From PALSA-968 sp964387075 (GTDB lineage Bacteria > Bacteroidota > Bacteroidia > B-17B0 > Aurantibacillaceae): a DNA stretch of 64,000 nucleotides. The position numbers and the translations under genes were made by a program. The notes beneath the pieces were generated by a model. The model saw nothing but the letters and a program-made list of their open reading frames with translations, was not told the DNA's origin and did not search any database. Every line of letters starts with the position of its first letter. Within the stretch, counting starts at the first letter, position 1. Of the stretch, positions 53,667 through 62,310 are shown one piece after another. The stretch lies in contig CAYLVB010000006.1 of assembly GCA_964387075.1 (NCBI GenBank), positions 1 through 64,000 of the forward strand, given 5' to 3'.

Positions 53667-54674
53667 ATGATCAAGAAGTTTTTATGTTTTGCCGCCCTGG
53701 CCGCGGTAGTATTGAGTTCATGCGTTCCGGCGCGTAAACTGGACGAGTGCAACGAAAAACGTACCGCCTGCGATAACGAGCTTAACGCCTTGAAGACCAC
53801 CAACCAGGCCAACGAAGCCAAATTGAAAGAGCAAGCCGAGGAATTGGTAAAAGATGTAAAGGCCATCGAAGGTTTACGCAGGGATACCAATATCCTGGGT
53901 TCCAACTACCGTGTGCTTACCGTAAAATATGATAAACTGAACCAATTGAACGAATCCCTATTGGATAAATACAACAAGCTATTAGGAAACAGCGAGCGCG
54001 ATAACGCCAAACTAAGCACAGATCTGCAAACTACCCAGGCCGCGCTTCTCAAAAAACAGGATGAGCTCAACGCCTTAGCCGCCGAGCTAGCCCAAAAGAA
54101 AAAGGACCTCGACGCTTTATCTGAAGCGCTAAAACAACGCGAAGCCCGCGTAAAAGAACTGGAAGATGTTCTAAAACAAAAAGACCAGGCGGCAGCCGAC
54201 CTCAAGAAAAAACTCAGCGACGCGCTCTTCGCATTTGAGAACAAAGGTTTGACCATTACCCAAAAGAACGGGAAGATCTATGTGAGTATGGATGAAAGCC
54301 TGCTTTTTGCCAGCGGAAAGACCGATGTGCAGCCCAAGGGAGTTGAAGCATTGAAGCACCTTGCCAAAGTATTAGACCAAAACGCCGACATCAACATCAT
54401 GGTAGAAGGACATACAGATGATGTGGCCATGAAAGGCAGCGGAGAAATAAAAGACAACTGGGACCTGAGCGTGATGCGCGCCACTTCGGTAACAAAAATA
54501 ATTTTGGGTGCCAGTCCGAACATCGATCCTAAACGCATCACATCGGCGGGTCGTGGTGAATTCTTCCCCTTAGACACTGCCAAAACGCCTGAGGCGCGTA
54601 AGAAGAACCGTCGCACAGAAATTATCCTTACCCCAAAACTCGATGAGTTGTTAAAGGTTCTCGGAAGCAATTAA
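53667..54674 (+). CDS. OmpA family lipoprotein with coiled-coil stalk
   Basis: A 335-residue outer-membrane lipoprotein that should bind peptidoglycan. Lipobox MIKKFLCFAALAAVVLSSC (Cys19), then a long coiled coil (about 25-195, with heptads such as QAALLKKQDELNALAAELAQ) and a C-terminal OmpA domain: SLLFASGKTDVQPKG, INIMVEGHTDDVAMKG, DLSVMRATSVTKI, RITSAGRGEFFP and the closing KNRRTEIILTPK. The TD and R residues used to bind meso-DAP are present. mscL starts one base after its stop, so the two are co-transcribed. Confidence 0.95.
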   Translation: MIKKFLCFAALAAVVLSSCVPARKLDECNEKRTACDNELNALKTTNQANEAKLKEQAEELVKDVKAIEGLRRDTNILGSNYRVLTVKYDKLNQLNESLLDKYNKLLGNSERDNAKLSTDLQTTQAALLKKQDELNALAAELAQKKKDLDALSEALKQREARVKELEDVLKQKDQAAADLKKKLSDALFAFENKGLTITQKNGKIYVSMDESLLFASGKTDVQPKGVEALKHLAKVLDQNADINIMVEGHTDDVAMKGSGEIKDNWDLSVMRATSVTKIILGASPNIDPKRITSAGRGEFFPLDTAKTPEARKKNRRTEIILTPKLDELLKVLGSN

Positions 54675-54675
54675 T

Positions 54676-55056
54676 ATGGGCTTCATTTCCGAATTCAGGA
54701 CATTCGCCGTAAAAGGTAACGTTATTGACCTTGCGGTGGGTGTTGTTATTGGCGCCGCTTTTACCACCATCATTAATTCCTTCATAAACGATGTGATCAC
54801 ACCGCTATTGCTGAAACCCGCTCTAGACGCCGCTCATTTGACCAACCTGCACGAGCTCACAGTTTTGGGTACAGTGAAGTACGGCAGTTTCCTCTCGGCC
54901 ATCATTAATTTCGTCATCGTGGCCCTGGTGCTTTTCCTCGTCATCAAAGGGATCAACCGCATGAAGAAAAAAGAAGAGGAAGTTCCTGGGCCCCCACCCG
55001 AGCCCACTACCACCGAGAAATTACTGGTAGAGATCAGGGATTCCTTAAAGAAATAA
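54676..55056 (+). CDS. mscL: Large-conductance mechanosensitive channel
   Basis: MscL forms an inner-membrane pore that opens on hypo-osmotic shock. The 126-residue protein has the N-terminal amphipathic helix and TM1 (FRTFAVKGNVIDLAVGVVIGAAFTTI, in pieces), a periplasmic loop (about 45-70), TM2 (FLSAIINFVIVALVLFLVIKGIN) and a cytoplasmic helix with the proline-rich linker PGPPPEPT. Length and order are normal. It pairs with the cell-wall-binding OmpA-like lipoprotein, both relating to envelope stress. Confidence 0.97.
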   Translation: MGFISEFRTFAVKGNVIDLAVGVVIGAAFTTIINSFINDVITPLLLKPALDAAHLTNLHELTVLGTVKYGSFLSAIINFVIVALVLFLVIKGINRMKKKEEEVPGPPPEPTTTEKLLVEIRDSLKK

Positions 55057-55060
55057 GCAC

Positions 55061-55086
55061 AAACCCAGACAGTATCGTCTGGGTTT
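55061..55086 (+). terminator. Intrinsic terminator after mscL
   Basis: AAACCCAGAC and GTCTGGGTTT, a 10-bp stem with loop AGTATC, followed by TGTATTTTTG. The TATTTTTG at 55089-55096 could also be a minus-7 box for the next gene. Confidence 0.8.
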
Positions 55087-55114
55087 TGTATTTTTGTACA
55101 ACACAAGAAAACAC

Positions 55115-56278
55115 ATGCCTAGAGTACTGATCATAGACGACGAAAAAAGCATACGCCGCTCCCTGCGTGAGATCATGGAGTTTGAGAAATTCATCGTAGA
55201 TGAAGCTGAGGACGGCCAGACCGGTTTTACCAAGATCACCACTGAAGAATATGACCTCGTGCTTTGCGACGTGAAAATGCCCAAGCTCGACGGACTGGAA
55301 CTTTTATCAAAACTGAACAAAGAAGCCGTTGACGTTCCGCTGATCATGATGAGCGGGCACGGAAATATTGAGACCGCGGTGGAAGCCGTAAAAAAAGGCG
55401 CTTACGATTTTTTGACCAAGCCTGTTGACTTGAACCGTTTGCTGGTTACGTTGCGCAACGCGATGGACAAACAGCATTTGGTAAGCGAAACGAAAACGCT
55501 CAAGAAAAAGATCAGCAAGAGCGGGGATATTATTGGTGAATCGAAAGCTATTGGGGAAGTAAAGAATTTAATTGACAAAGTCGCTCCTACCGACGCGCGC
55601 GTGCTCATTACGGGTCCGAATGGTGTAGGAAAAGAACTGGTAGCAAAACAACTGCATGATAAAAGTAACAGGGCCAAGTTCTCTTTCATTGAAGTGAATT
55701 GCGCGGCCATTCCCTCTGAATTAATTGAAAGCGAATTGTTCGGTCACGAGAAAGGATCTTTTACTTCGGCTGTAGCGACCCGCAAAGGAAAATTTGAACT
55801 GGCTGAGGGCGGAACACTCTTTTTGGACGAGATCGGTGATATGAGCTTATCGGCACAGGCCAAGGTACTTCGCGCGCTGCAGGAAAACAAAATTACACGC
55901 GTTGGCGGCGACAAATCTATTTCCGTAAACGTGCGCGTGATCGCCGCAACAAATAAGAACTTACAGCAAGAGATCGAAAAAGGAAATTTCCGCGAAGATC
56001 TCTACCATCGTTTAAGTGTGATTCCAATTCACGTTCCTTCACTCGCTGATCGCAAAGAAGATATTCCTTTATTGGCGGATCATTTCCTGAACATGATCTG
56101 TACAGAACAAGGTAACTCTATAAAATCAATTACCCCCGAAGGAATAAAAGCCTTGCAGCAATTGCCCTGGAGCGGCAACATTCGCGAGTTCCGCAACGTG
56201 ATGGAACGTCTTACTATTCTCTGCGATAAAACCATTACCGATAAGGATGTTAAGAAGTACACTTCTTTCGGGAATTAA
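55115..56278 (+). CDS. Sigma-54 activator-type response regulator lacking a DNA-binding domain
   Basis: A 387-residue NtrC-class response regulator; start taken at ATG 55115 (MPRVLIIDDEKS). Receiver domain: DDEKS, phospho-acceptor in LVLCDVKMPKLDG, KPVD lysine. AAA+ domain: Walker A GPNGVGKELVA, the loop GSFTSA in place of GAFTGA, Walker B GGTLFLDEIGDM, sensor II region PWSGNIREFRNVMERL. It ends DKDVKKYTSFGN, with no Fis-type helix-turn-helix. This layout recurs in Bacteroidota as I know it, yet the altered sigma-54 contact loop and missing DNA-binding domain mean it may act from solution or through a different partner. The cytochrome gene begins inside its last 32 nt. Confidence 0.93.
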   Translation: MPRVLIIDDEKSIRRSLREIMEFEKFIVDEAEDGQTGFTKITTEEYDLVLCDVKMPKLDGLELLSKLNKEAVDVPLIMMSGHGNIETAVEAVKKGAYDFLTKPVDLNRLLVTLRNAMDKQHLVSETKTLKKKISKSGDIIGESKAIGEVKNLIDKVAPTDARVLITGPNGVGKELVAKQLHDKSNRAKFSFIEVNCAAIPSELIESELFGHEKGSFTSAVATRKGKFELAEGGTLFLDEIGDMSLSAQAKVLRALQENKITRVGGDKSISVNVRVIAATNKNLQQEIEKGNFREDLYHRLSVIPIHVPSLADRKEDIPLLADHFLNMICTEQGNSIKSITPEGIKALQQLPWSGNIREFRNVMERLTILCDKTITDKDVKKYTSFGN

Positions 56279-58310
56279 GTTTTCCATTGGCATTTTAACG
56301 ATCCTGCTTTTTTCCTGTAACGGAGAAAGAAGTCAACCGGTTACCGATAACCCAAAGAAAGATACACTGGTTTATCTCAATCACGCCGACACGGCTCGTT
56401 ATGTGGGAATCAATACCTGCAAGCTTTGTCACCAAGGCATATACAATACCTTCATTGAAACGGGCATGGGTCAATCCTTTGATGCGGCCACCAAAGAAAA
56501 ATCGGCCGGAGACTTCGTCCATTCTAAGATCTATGATGAGTTCTCTGATTTTTGGTATACGTCTTTCTGGGGAAAGAACGACTCGCTTTATTTCAAAGAA
56601 TTCAGGCTGCAGGGAAAGGATACGGTTTACAAGCGGGTAGAAAAGTGCGATTACATCATTGGTTCGGGTCACCACACCAATTCGCACATGCAGAACATCC
56701 ATGGGTATTTCAACCAGATGCCCATGACCTTTTATACGCAGAAAAAAGAATGGCATTTACCTCCCGGCTTTGAGAATGGCGTAAATACGCGCTTTACAAG
56801 AAAGATCGGGCTCGAGTGCATGAGTTGTCATAACGCGCTCCCTGATTTTGTTCTGGGATCAGAGAACAAATACAACAGCGTGCCCGAAGGCATTAACTGC
56901 GAACGCTGTCACGGCCCCGGAAGTGTGCACGTACAGCAAAGAAGCAATGGCAGCAAAGTGGATACCACGCGTTTCATCGATTACAGCATCGTAAATCCTT
57001 CCAAACTTTCTATCGACCTCCAATTCGACGTTTGTCAGCGTTGCCATTTGCAGGGTAACGCCATTGTGAAAGAAAATAAGTCCTTCTTTTCTTTCCGTCC
57101 CGGGCAAAAGCTCAGCGATCACATGAGTGTGTTCCTTCCCAAATACGAGGGCGCCGACGACGAGTTCATCATGGCCTCGCACGCCGATCGTTTAAAGATG
57201 AGTCAATGTTTCATTAGGTCATTCGATCCAAAGAACTCTAAGAACCAATTGAAACCCTATAAGGATGCTTTGACTTGCGTAACCTGCCATAATCCACACG
57301 TTAGCGTAAAGGTTACCGGGAACGAAGTATTCAATAACGCATGCTTAAATTGTCACGGAAAAACAACCTCCACTAATTGTACTGAGCCCAAAGTCGCCAA
57401 AGCACTTTTACATTCTGAATTCTCCATTCTTAATTCTAAATTCTCCTGTGTGAGCTGTCACATGCCTAAATCAGGCTCTATAGATATTCCGCACGTAACG
57501 GTTCACGATCACTACATCCGCAAGCCCATTACAAAAAAGGAAAAAGAAAAGATCAAAACCTTCCTGGGGCTTTTCGCTATCAATGAAAAAGCGCCTGATT
57601 CCCTTACCAAAGCCAGAGCTTACATCAACCAGTATGAAAAGTTCGATCTCAATAAAATGTACCTCGATTCGGCCGAAAAATACCTGTCGACCAAAAACAA
57701 AACTCTGCTATTGAAGAATTTCGATGCCCTGGTGCAGTTGAATTTTATGAGGAACGATTATGTGAAAGTAAGTTCACTGGTAGGTCAAATTGGCCGGGAA
57801 CTTCTATTCACGAACCGCTTGAACAAAATGTCTTATGACAACCAGCATGCATGGACCTGTTATAGAATTGGTGAAAGTTTCAATTACCTGAACAAACCGG
57901 AGGAAGCACTGCTGGCCTTTCAGCAGGCCAATAAACTTGCACCATTTGTACCCGAGTTCATTGATAAACTGGCTACGGCCTACGCCATGGTTGGCAATAC
58001 TAAAATGGCGCGACAATTTTTTGAGAAGGCTTTGAAAGAGAATCCAAAATATGCCCCATCCATTTCCAACCTGGGCTTCCTGTATTTATCGGAAGGAAAT
58101 GCCGCCATGGCAGAAAAACTTTACAACCAGGCGCTCGCTTTAGACCCTGATAACGAAGATGCGCTGATGAACATGGCCGGATTAAAGAATTACAAGGGCG
58201 ATAAGAAAGGCGCCATAGAAACATTAAAGCAATTGATCAAAAAGCATCCCAACAGTACAAGAGCCAAGGAAGTTTTAAAAGTACTTGAAGGAAAAGGAAA
58301 AATTATTTAA
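56247..58310 (+). CDS. Seven-heme cytochrome c lipoprotein with C-terminal TPRs
   Basis: A 687-residue exported electron-transfer protein. Lipobox-like signal (IKFSIGILTILLFSC, Cys24), then seven CxxCH heme sites: CKLCH, CMSCH, CERCH, CQRCH, CVTCH, CLNCH and CVSCH, between about residues 57 and 403. About three TPRs follow (residues 540-680, for example APSISNLGFLYLSEGNAAMAE). Similar to cytochrome c554/MccA-like multihaem proteins of Bacteroidota; partner unknown. Residues HSEFSILNSKFS before the last heme are coded by an in-frame heptamer repeat. The ATG overlaps the preceding regulator gene by 32 nt; the stop overlaps the convergent dihydroorotase stop. Confidence 0.93.
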   Translation: MLRSTLLSGIKFSIGILTILLFSCNGERSQPVTDNPKKDTLVYLNHADTARYVGINTCKLCHQGIYNTFIETGMGQSFDAATKEKSAGDFVHSKIYDEFSDFWYTSFWGKNDSLYFKEFRLQGKDTVYKRVEKCDYIIGSGHHTNSHMQNIHGYFNQMPMTFYTQKKEWHLPPGFENGVNTRFTRKIGLECMSCHNALPDFVLGSENKYNSVPEGINCERCHGPGSVHVQQRSNGSKVDTTRFIDYSIVNPSKLSIDLQFDVCQRCHLQGNAIVKENKSFFSFRPGQKLSDHMSVFLPKYEGADDEFIMASHADRLKMSQCFIRSFDPKNSKNQLKPYKDALTCVTCHNPHVSVKVTGNEVFNNACLNCHGKTTSTNCTEPKVAKALLHSEFSILNSKFSCVSCHMPKSGSIDIPHVTVHDHYIRKPITKKEKEKIKTFLGLFAINEKAPDSLTKARAYINQYEKFDLNKMYLDSAEKYLSTKNKTLLLKNFDALVQLNFMRNDYVKVSSLVGQIGRELLFTNRLNKMSYDNQHAWTCYRIGESFNYLNKPEEALLAFQQANKLAPFVPEFIDKLATAYAMVGNTKMARQFFEKALKENPKYAPSISNLGFLYLSEGNAAMAEKLYNQALALDPDNEDALMNMAGLKNYKGDKKGAIETLKQLIKKHPNSTRAKEVLKVLEGKGKII
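57412..57446. repeat. In-frame heptamer repeat (ATTCTNN) in a heme spacer
   Basis: Five contiguous units, ATTCTGA, ATTCTCC, ATTCTTA, ATTCTAA, ATTCTCC (35 nt). Read in frame as HSEFSILNSKFS (from residue 389) between the sixth and seventh CxxCH sites. Same core as the array at 28591. Confidence 0.88.
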
Positions 58311-59641
58311 CGATCAAAAGAAAGCCGCATTCCTTTGCTTTGCTCATCAAATTTCCCGTCGTGATAGATCTTGTTCCCATTCACAAAAGTGGCCACTATG
58401 GTCGACTTGAACTCATGTCCTTCAAATGGACTCCAGCCGCATTTATAGAGGAGATTTTGTTTTGTCACCATATGCGGTTTGTTTAGGTCGGCTAAAACCA
58501 GGTCGCCGTAGTATCCCTCGCGGATATAACCCCGCTTTTCAATTTGAAAAAGGTCGGCCACGTTATGCGCGGTTTTTCGGGTGATCATTTCCAGTTTCAT
58601 TTTTCCCTGGTGATAGAGGTCAAGGAGCGCCAATAAACTGTGCTGCACGAGCGGCCCGCCCGATGGAGCTTTTAAATAGGACTGTGATTTTTCCTGGATG
58701 GTGTGCGGGGCGTGGTCGGTAGCAATAACATCGATCCTTCCATCCAGTACAGCTTCCAGGATCTTATCGCGGTCGTAAGCGGTCTTAACGGCGGGGTTCC
58801 ATTTGATGAAATTGCCTTTTACTTTGTAATCTTCATCGCTGAACCAGAGATGGTGGATGCAAGCTTCGGCAGTAATATGCTTTTCCTTTAGCGGGATCTT
58901 ATTCGTGAAAAGTGCAAGTTCTTTGGCCGAAGAGATATGGAGGATATGCAGGCGCGTTCCGTACTTCTTTGCGAGTTCAACAGCCATGGAAGAAGATGAG
59001 TAGCAAGCCTCATCATTTCGAATGACCGGGTGAAAATACGCGGGAATGTCCTCTCCATACTCGGCCACGATGCGATCCAGGTTATTTTTGATCATCACAT
59101 CATCCTCGCAATGCGTGGCGATAAGCGCTTTCACAGAAGAGAATATCCTTTCAAGTGTCTCTTTACGGTCAACCAGCATATTCCCGGTTGAAGAACCCAT
59201 GAATATTTTGAGCCCACACACTTTTTTAAAATCCACCTTTTCAATTTCGGCCAGGTTATCGTTGGTGGTGCCCATGAAAAAGGAGTAGTTGGCCAAAGAA
59301 ACTTCGGAGGCGCGTTTGTATTTTTTCTCCAGCTCATCCACGGTAACGGCCTGTGGCTGTGTATTGGGCATTTCCATGTAGGTTGTAATTCCTCCCGCCA
59401 CCGCCGCTTTCGCTTCGGTATAGATCTCGCCTTTGTGCGTTAGTCCCGGCTCACGAAAATGCACCTGGTCGTCAATAAGCCCGGGAAACAGGTGCAAACC
59501 TTTTGCGTCAAACACTTCCGCATCGCCGGCTTCGATCTCATTCGCTATCTCTTTTATGGATCCGTCTTCCAGCAAAATATCAGCAACAAAGATCTCATCT
59601 TCGTTCACAATAGTTGCACTCTTTATTAAGGTCTTTCTCAT
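58307..59641 (-). CDS. pyrC: Dihydroorotase (class I type)
   Basis: A 444-residue dihydroorotase, third step of pyrimidine synthesis, cytoplasmic. Family blocks: FPGLIDDQVHFREPGLTHKG, MEMPNTQPQAV, THCEDDVMIKNNL, LHILHISSAKEL and VIATDHAPHTIQEKS with the catalytic Asp. The usual HxH after ID reads QVH, as I recall from Bacteroidota enzymes, so only one of the two first ligands is His. Carboxylated-lysine candidate not evident. Last gene of a five-gene overlapping operon; starts 4 nt within the GNAT gene end. Confidence 0.93.
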   Translation of the reverse strand: MRKTLIKSATIVNEDEIFVADILLEDGSIKEIANEIEAGDAEVFDAKGLHLFPGLIDDQVHFREPGLTHKGEIYTEAKAAVAGGITTYMEMPNTQPQAVTVDELEKKYKRASEVSLANYSFFMGTTNDNLAEIEKVDFKKVCGLKIFMGSSTGNMLVDRKETLERIFSSVKALIATHCEDDVMIKNNLDRIVAEYGEDIPAYFHPVIRNDEACYSSSSMAVELAKKYGTRLHILHISSAKELALFTNKIPLKEKHITAEACIHHLWFSDEDYKVKGNFIKWNPAVKTAYDRDKILEAVLDGRIDVIATDHAPHTIQEKSQSYLKAPSGGPLVQHSLLALLDLYHQGKMKLEMITRKTAHNVADLFQIEKRGYIREGYYGDLVLADLNKPHMVTKQNLLYKCGWSPFEGHEFKSTIVATFVNGNKIYHDGKFDEQSKGMRLSFDR

Positions 59642-60156
59642 TTTATCAATTGCAGGATGAATTCATCCTCGTATGTATTTTGTCCTGTTTTATTCCAGCT
59701 CTTTTTGCAGCCCGACTCCGTAAAACCTATCTTCCTGAATAAATGAATGCTCTTCTCGTTACTCGCGGAAATATTGCAGAACACCTGTTTCAGCATAAGG
59801 ATCTCAAAACAATAATCTATCAAAACCCTGAGAGCCTCTTGCGCGTATCCTTTGCCCTGCTCCGATCCATCAATGAGAATACCTATCCCTACCCGTCCGT
59901 TCAAAGCGTCAAAATCAAAAAGTTCAATGGTACCTATAGCTTTTGAATCGTGTGAGCAAACCATGAGGCGGATCTGCTTGGCCGTAAAAATGTCTTCATG
60001 CGCGTTCACCAGGTATTGCTCAAGAACAAATTTAGAAAAAGGGGCCAGCGTATTGCTCACCCGCCAAATGCCCGGGTTGTTCTCCCATTTATAAAGTATC
60101 TCCAGGTCGCCCGGTTCAAGCGCGCGTAAAAAGATATTTTCTCCGCGAAGGTTCAT
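59638..60156 (-). CDS. GNAT family N-acetyltransferase (RimJ/RimL-like)
   Basis: A 172-residue acetyltransferase of the RimL/SpeG type. Visible: the start LRGENIFLRALEPGDLEIL, strand IGTIELFDFDALNGRVGIGILI, the acetyl-CoA loop EQGKGYAQEALRVLIDYCF (Q/RxxGxG/A), and FCNISASNEKSIHLFRKIGF near the end. Substrate unknown. It overlaps both neighbours by 4 nt (ATGA type), so its translation is coupled to the hypothetical gene before and pyrC after. Confidence 0.93.
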   Translation of the reverse strand: MNLRGENIFLRALEPGDLEILYKWENNPGIWRVSNTLAPFSKFVLEQYLVNAHEDIFTAKQIRLMVCSHDSKAIGTIELFDFDALNGRVGIGILIDGSEQGKGYAQEALRVLIDYCFEILMLKQVFCNISASNEKSIHLFRKIGFTESGCKKSWNKTGQNTYEDEFILQLIK

Positions 60157-60698
60157 TTTTTAAGTTTGGCGAGTTCCGCAGCTATTTGCTTATCGAGGTC
60201 CTCGCGCTTGTAAGGTTGAAGATAGAAAATATTTTCCTTCAAAGTACCCAAATGCGCTCCCAAAGCGCTGCCGGCAAAGTTATTTTTCTTCAATCCCTCC
60301 AAAAGGTCGAATACGAGGTCTATTTTATGGGGGTCGAGGGCATAAAACTCGCTGAAGAACAATTTTACGGGAGATAAACAGGTATTTCCGTCAGGACTCA
60401 CCTTGTCAAACTGCTTTACCTGTTCGGCAAAGCTTTCACCCAAGTGATCGTTACTGAAGACAGGATGCTTTTGTATCTCTAAAAAAACAGAGGGGATCTT
60501 TCTTACCGAGATGTTCTTCAATAAAACCTCCCCGGAAACATTCAACTCCTGCCCCTTGATGGACAGCGAATGATAGATATTGTCCATCATCAGCCCAATA
60601 TGCGGCGGAACACGGTTGGCGTGCTGCAGCACAAGAAAAACGCCTTTTTTGATCTTCTCCCCTGCCAGTTCTCCGTAGATATGTACCGCGTTCGCCAA
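60153..60698 (-). CDS. Conserved hypothetical protein of the pyrC operon
   Basis: About 181 residues. I do not recognise the family. It may start at the TTG at 60698 (LANAVHIYGELAGEKI), two nt past the phosphatase stop; ATG 60737 or 60782 would overlap the phosphatase gene by 38 or 83 nt. Visible: a strand-rich start (VHIYGELAGEKIKKGVFLVLQH), LMMDNIYHSLSIKGQELNVSG, and a C-terminal Lys-rich helix (KREDLDKQIAAELAKLKK). No signal peptide or membrane helix. Overlaps the GNAT gene by 4 nt. The start is the uncertain part; the frame is well supported by position. Confidence 0.72.
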   Translation of the reverse strand: MANAVHIYGELAGEKIKKGVFLVLQHANRVPPHIGLMMDNIYHSLSIKGQELNVSGEVLLKNISVRKIPSVFLEIQKHPVFSNDHLGESFAEQVKQFDKVSPDGNTCLSPVKLFFSEFYALDPHKIDLVFDLLEGLKKNNFAGSALGAHLGTLKENIFYLQPYKREDLDKQIAAELAKLKK

Positions 60699-60699
60699 T

Positions 60700-62310
60700 T
60701 TATTTGATGGCTTCGTAAATGGGGTTGCCAATGTTTCCATTGGTATACGGAATGTTGAGCAATTGGCAAATGGTGGAAGCAATATCCGTTATGTAGATCG
60801 GCCTGAGCGTGCTTCCGATCGTAATTCCTTTCCCATAAAATAAAAGAGGAACATGCGTATCGTAGCTGAAAGAAGAACCATGGGTTGTTCCGGTAACTTC
60901 GTGCTCCAGGTAACCGGGATCGTAAGCCACTAAGATATCACCACTCCTTTTCGGGTAATAGCCCTTCATCACCAGTGAGCGGAAAGGCAGATCGCTTTGG
61001 GTCATCGCACTCATTTGTTCTGATAAAAGCACGTCAGATATATTATCCATCGACATCAATACTTTGGCGCAGAATTTCTCTACGGTGAGTTTATCGAGTT
61101 TTTTGCGATCCATGACCGAATCGTTCAGGTAAACCTGTTGATTGATGTAGGCGGATACAAGAGAATCACCGTATTCTTTGTGCAGGCTTGTTTTTAATTT
61201 CTTCTCTACCGCATTCGGTTTCACAAAACCCGCGTTGATCTTCATCGATTGCAGGTAAGCAGGGTTCTCGGCTGCTCCATGATCAGCGGTAAGGAATAAC
61301 GTGTAATTGCCCTTCCCCACTTTCTGATCCAGGAAATTGAATAGTTCCTCCAGGTCCTTGTCCAGGCGAATGTAAGTATCTTCCACTTCGATCGACTTGG
61401 GCGCGAAAGCATGCCCCACCAGGTCGGTTGAGGAAAAACTGATGCAGAGCATGTCGCAAATGGAGTCTGAGCCCATTTCTTCAGCAGCGATAGCGGCCAT
61501 GGCAAAATCCTTCGTGAGACTATTGCCATATGGAGTGAATTTGATCGCTTCCATGTTATTTGCCGCCAAAGCTTCGTGATACGCGTAAGGAAATGTAGGC
61601 TGCGGTTTTTTGTTCGGCGCCTTTTCGTAGGGATTGTTATCGGCTATGCTTTCGGTATATTTCTCAATGGGCAGCAACGTGTTCCACCCCATCTTTAAAT
61701 AATACGCGGCGAGCTTCTTCGAATTGAAATCCGCTACCCACTTAGGCAATTGTTTTTGGTAGAAAGTAGAGGTGATGTAATTTCCGCTGGTACCGTCGAG
61801 CCAATAAGCCGCGTCAGCCGAATGCCCGGCGGGCATGATGGCACTGCGATCCTTCATGGCTATGCCAATTACTTTTGCCTTAGCATTGGTAGCGATCTCC
61901 AGCTCATCGCTGATGGTGGTGGCATCCAGGTTGGCGGGCGACATCTTTCCTGTTTCCGCTGTTGTTCCTACAGGCTGCACACTTTTATCAAAACAGCAAT
62001 AAACTGATTTCTTCTGCTTACGATCGTACCAATCGTTAGCGGCTATTCCGTGTACTGCCGGAGTTGTGCCTGTGTAAATAGAAGCGTGGCCGGGCGCGGT
62101 ATAGGTTGGCACGTAATTGTACTGCGCGTTCCTGCATTCAAAACCACCGTTAAGCAATCTTTTAAAACCTCCGTTGCCGTATTTTTCAGAAAAACGAAAA
62201 AGGTAATCGTAGCGCATTTGATCAACCACGATACCCACTACTAATTTCGGGGTTTGCGAATACGTATAAGGAGCAAGAAAAACAAGAATGTAGAAGGCTA
62301 TCTTTTTCAT
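60700..62310 (-). CDS. pafA: PafA-type alkaline phosphatase
   Basis: A 536-residue exported phosphatase of the alkaline phosphatase superfamily, like Elizabethkingia PafA. Signal peptide MKKIAFYILVFLAPYTYSQ. First metal Asp in VGIVVDQMRYDYL; nucleophile Thr71 in YVPTYTAPGHASIYTG; AANDWYDR; later metal ligands in SFSSTDLVGHAFAP and LTADHGAAENP, with the last His in THGSSFSYDTHVPLLFYG. Periplasmic, releases phosphate from organic monoesters. It is second in the overlapping operon (the FAH-family stop overlaps its ATG by 4 nt). Confidence 0.95.
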   Translation of the reverse strand: MKKIAFYILVFLAPYTYSQTPKLVVGIVVDQMRYDYLFRFSEKYGNGGFKRLLNGGFECRNAQYNYVPTYTAPGHASIYTGTTPAVHGIAANDWYDRKQKKSVYCCFDKSVQPVGTTAETGKMSPANLDATTISDELEIATNAKAKVIGIAMKDRSAIMPAGHSADAAYWLDGTSGNYITSTFYQKQLPKWVADFNSKKLAAYYLKMGWNTLLPIEKYTESIADNNPYEKAPNKKPQPTFPYAYHEALAANNMEAIKFTPYGNSLTKDFAMAAIAAEEMGSDSICDMLCISFSSTDLVGHAFAPKSIEVEDTYIRLDKDLEELFNFLDQKVGKGNYTLFLTADHGAAENPAYLQSMKINAGFVKPNAVEKKLKTSLHKEYGDSLVSAYINQQVYLNDSVMDRKKLDKLTVEKFCAKVLMSMDNISDVLLSEQMSAMTQSDLPFRSLVMKGYYPKRSGDILVAYDPGYLEHEVTGTTHGSSFSYDTHVPLLFYGKGITIGSTLRPIYITDIASTICQLLNIPYTNGNIGNPIYEAIK

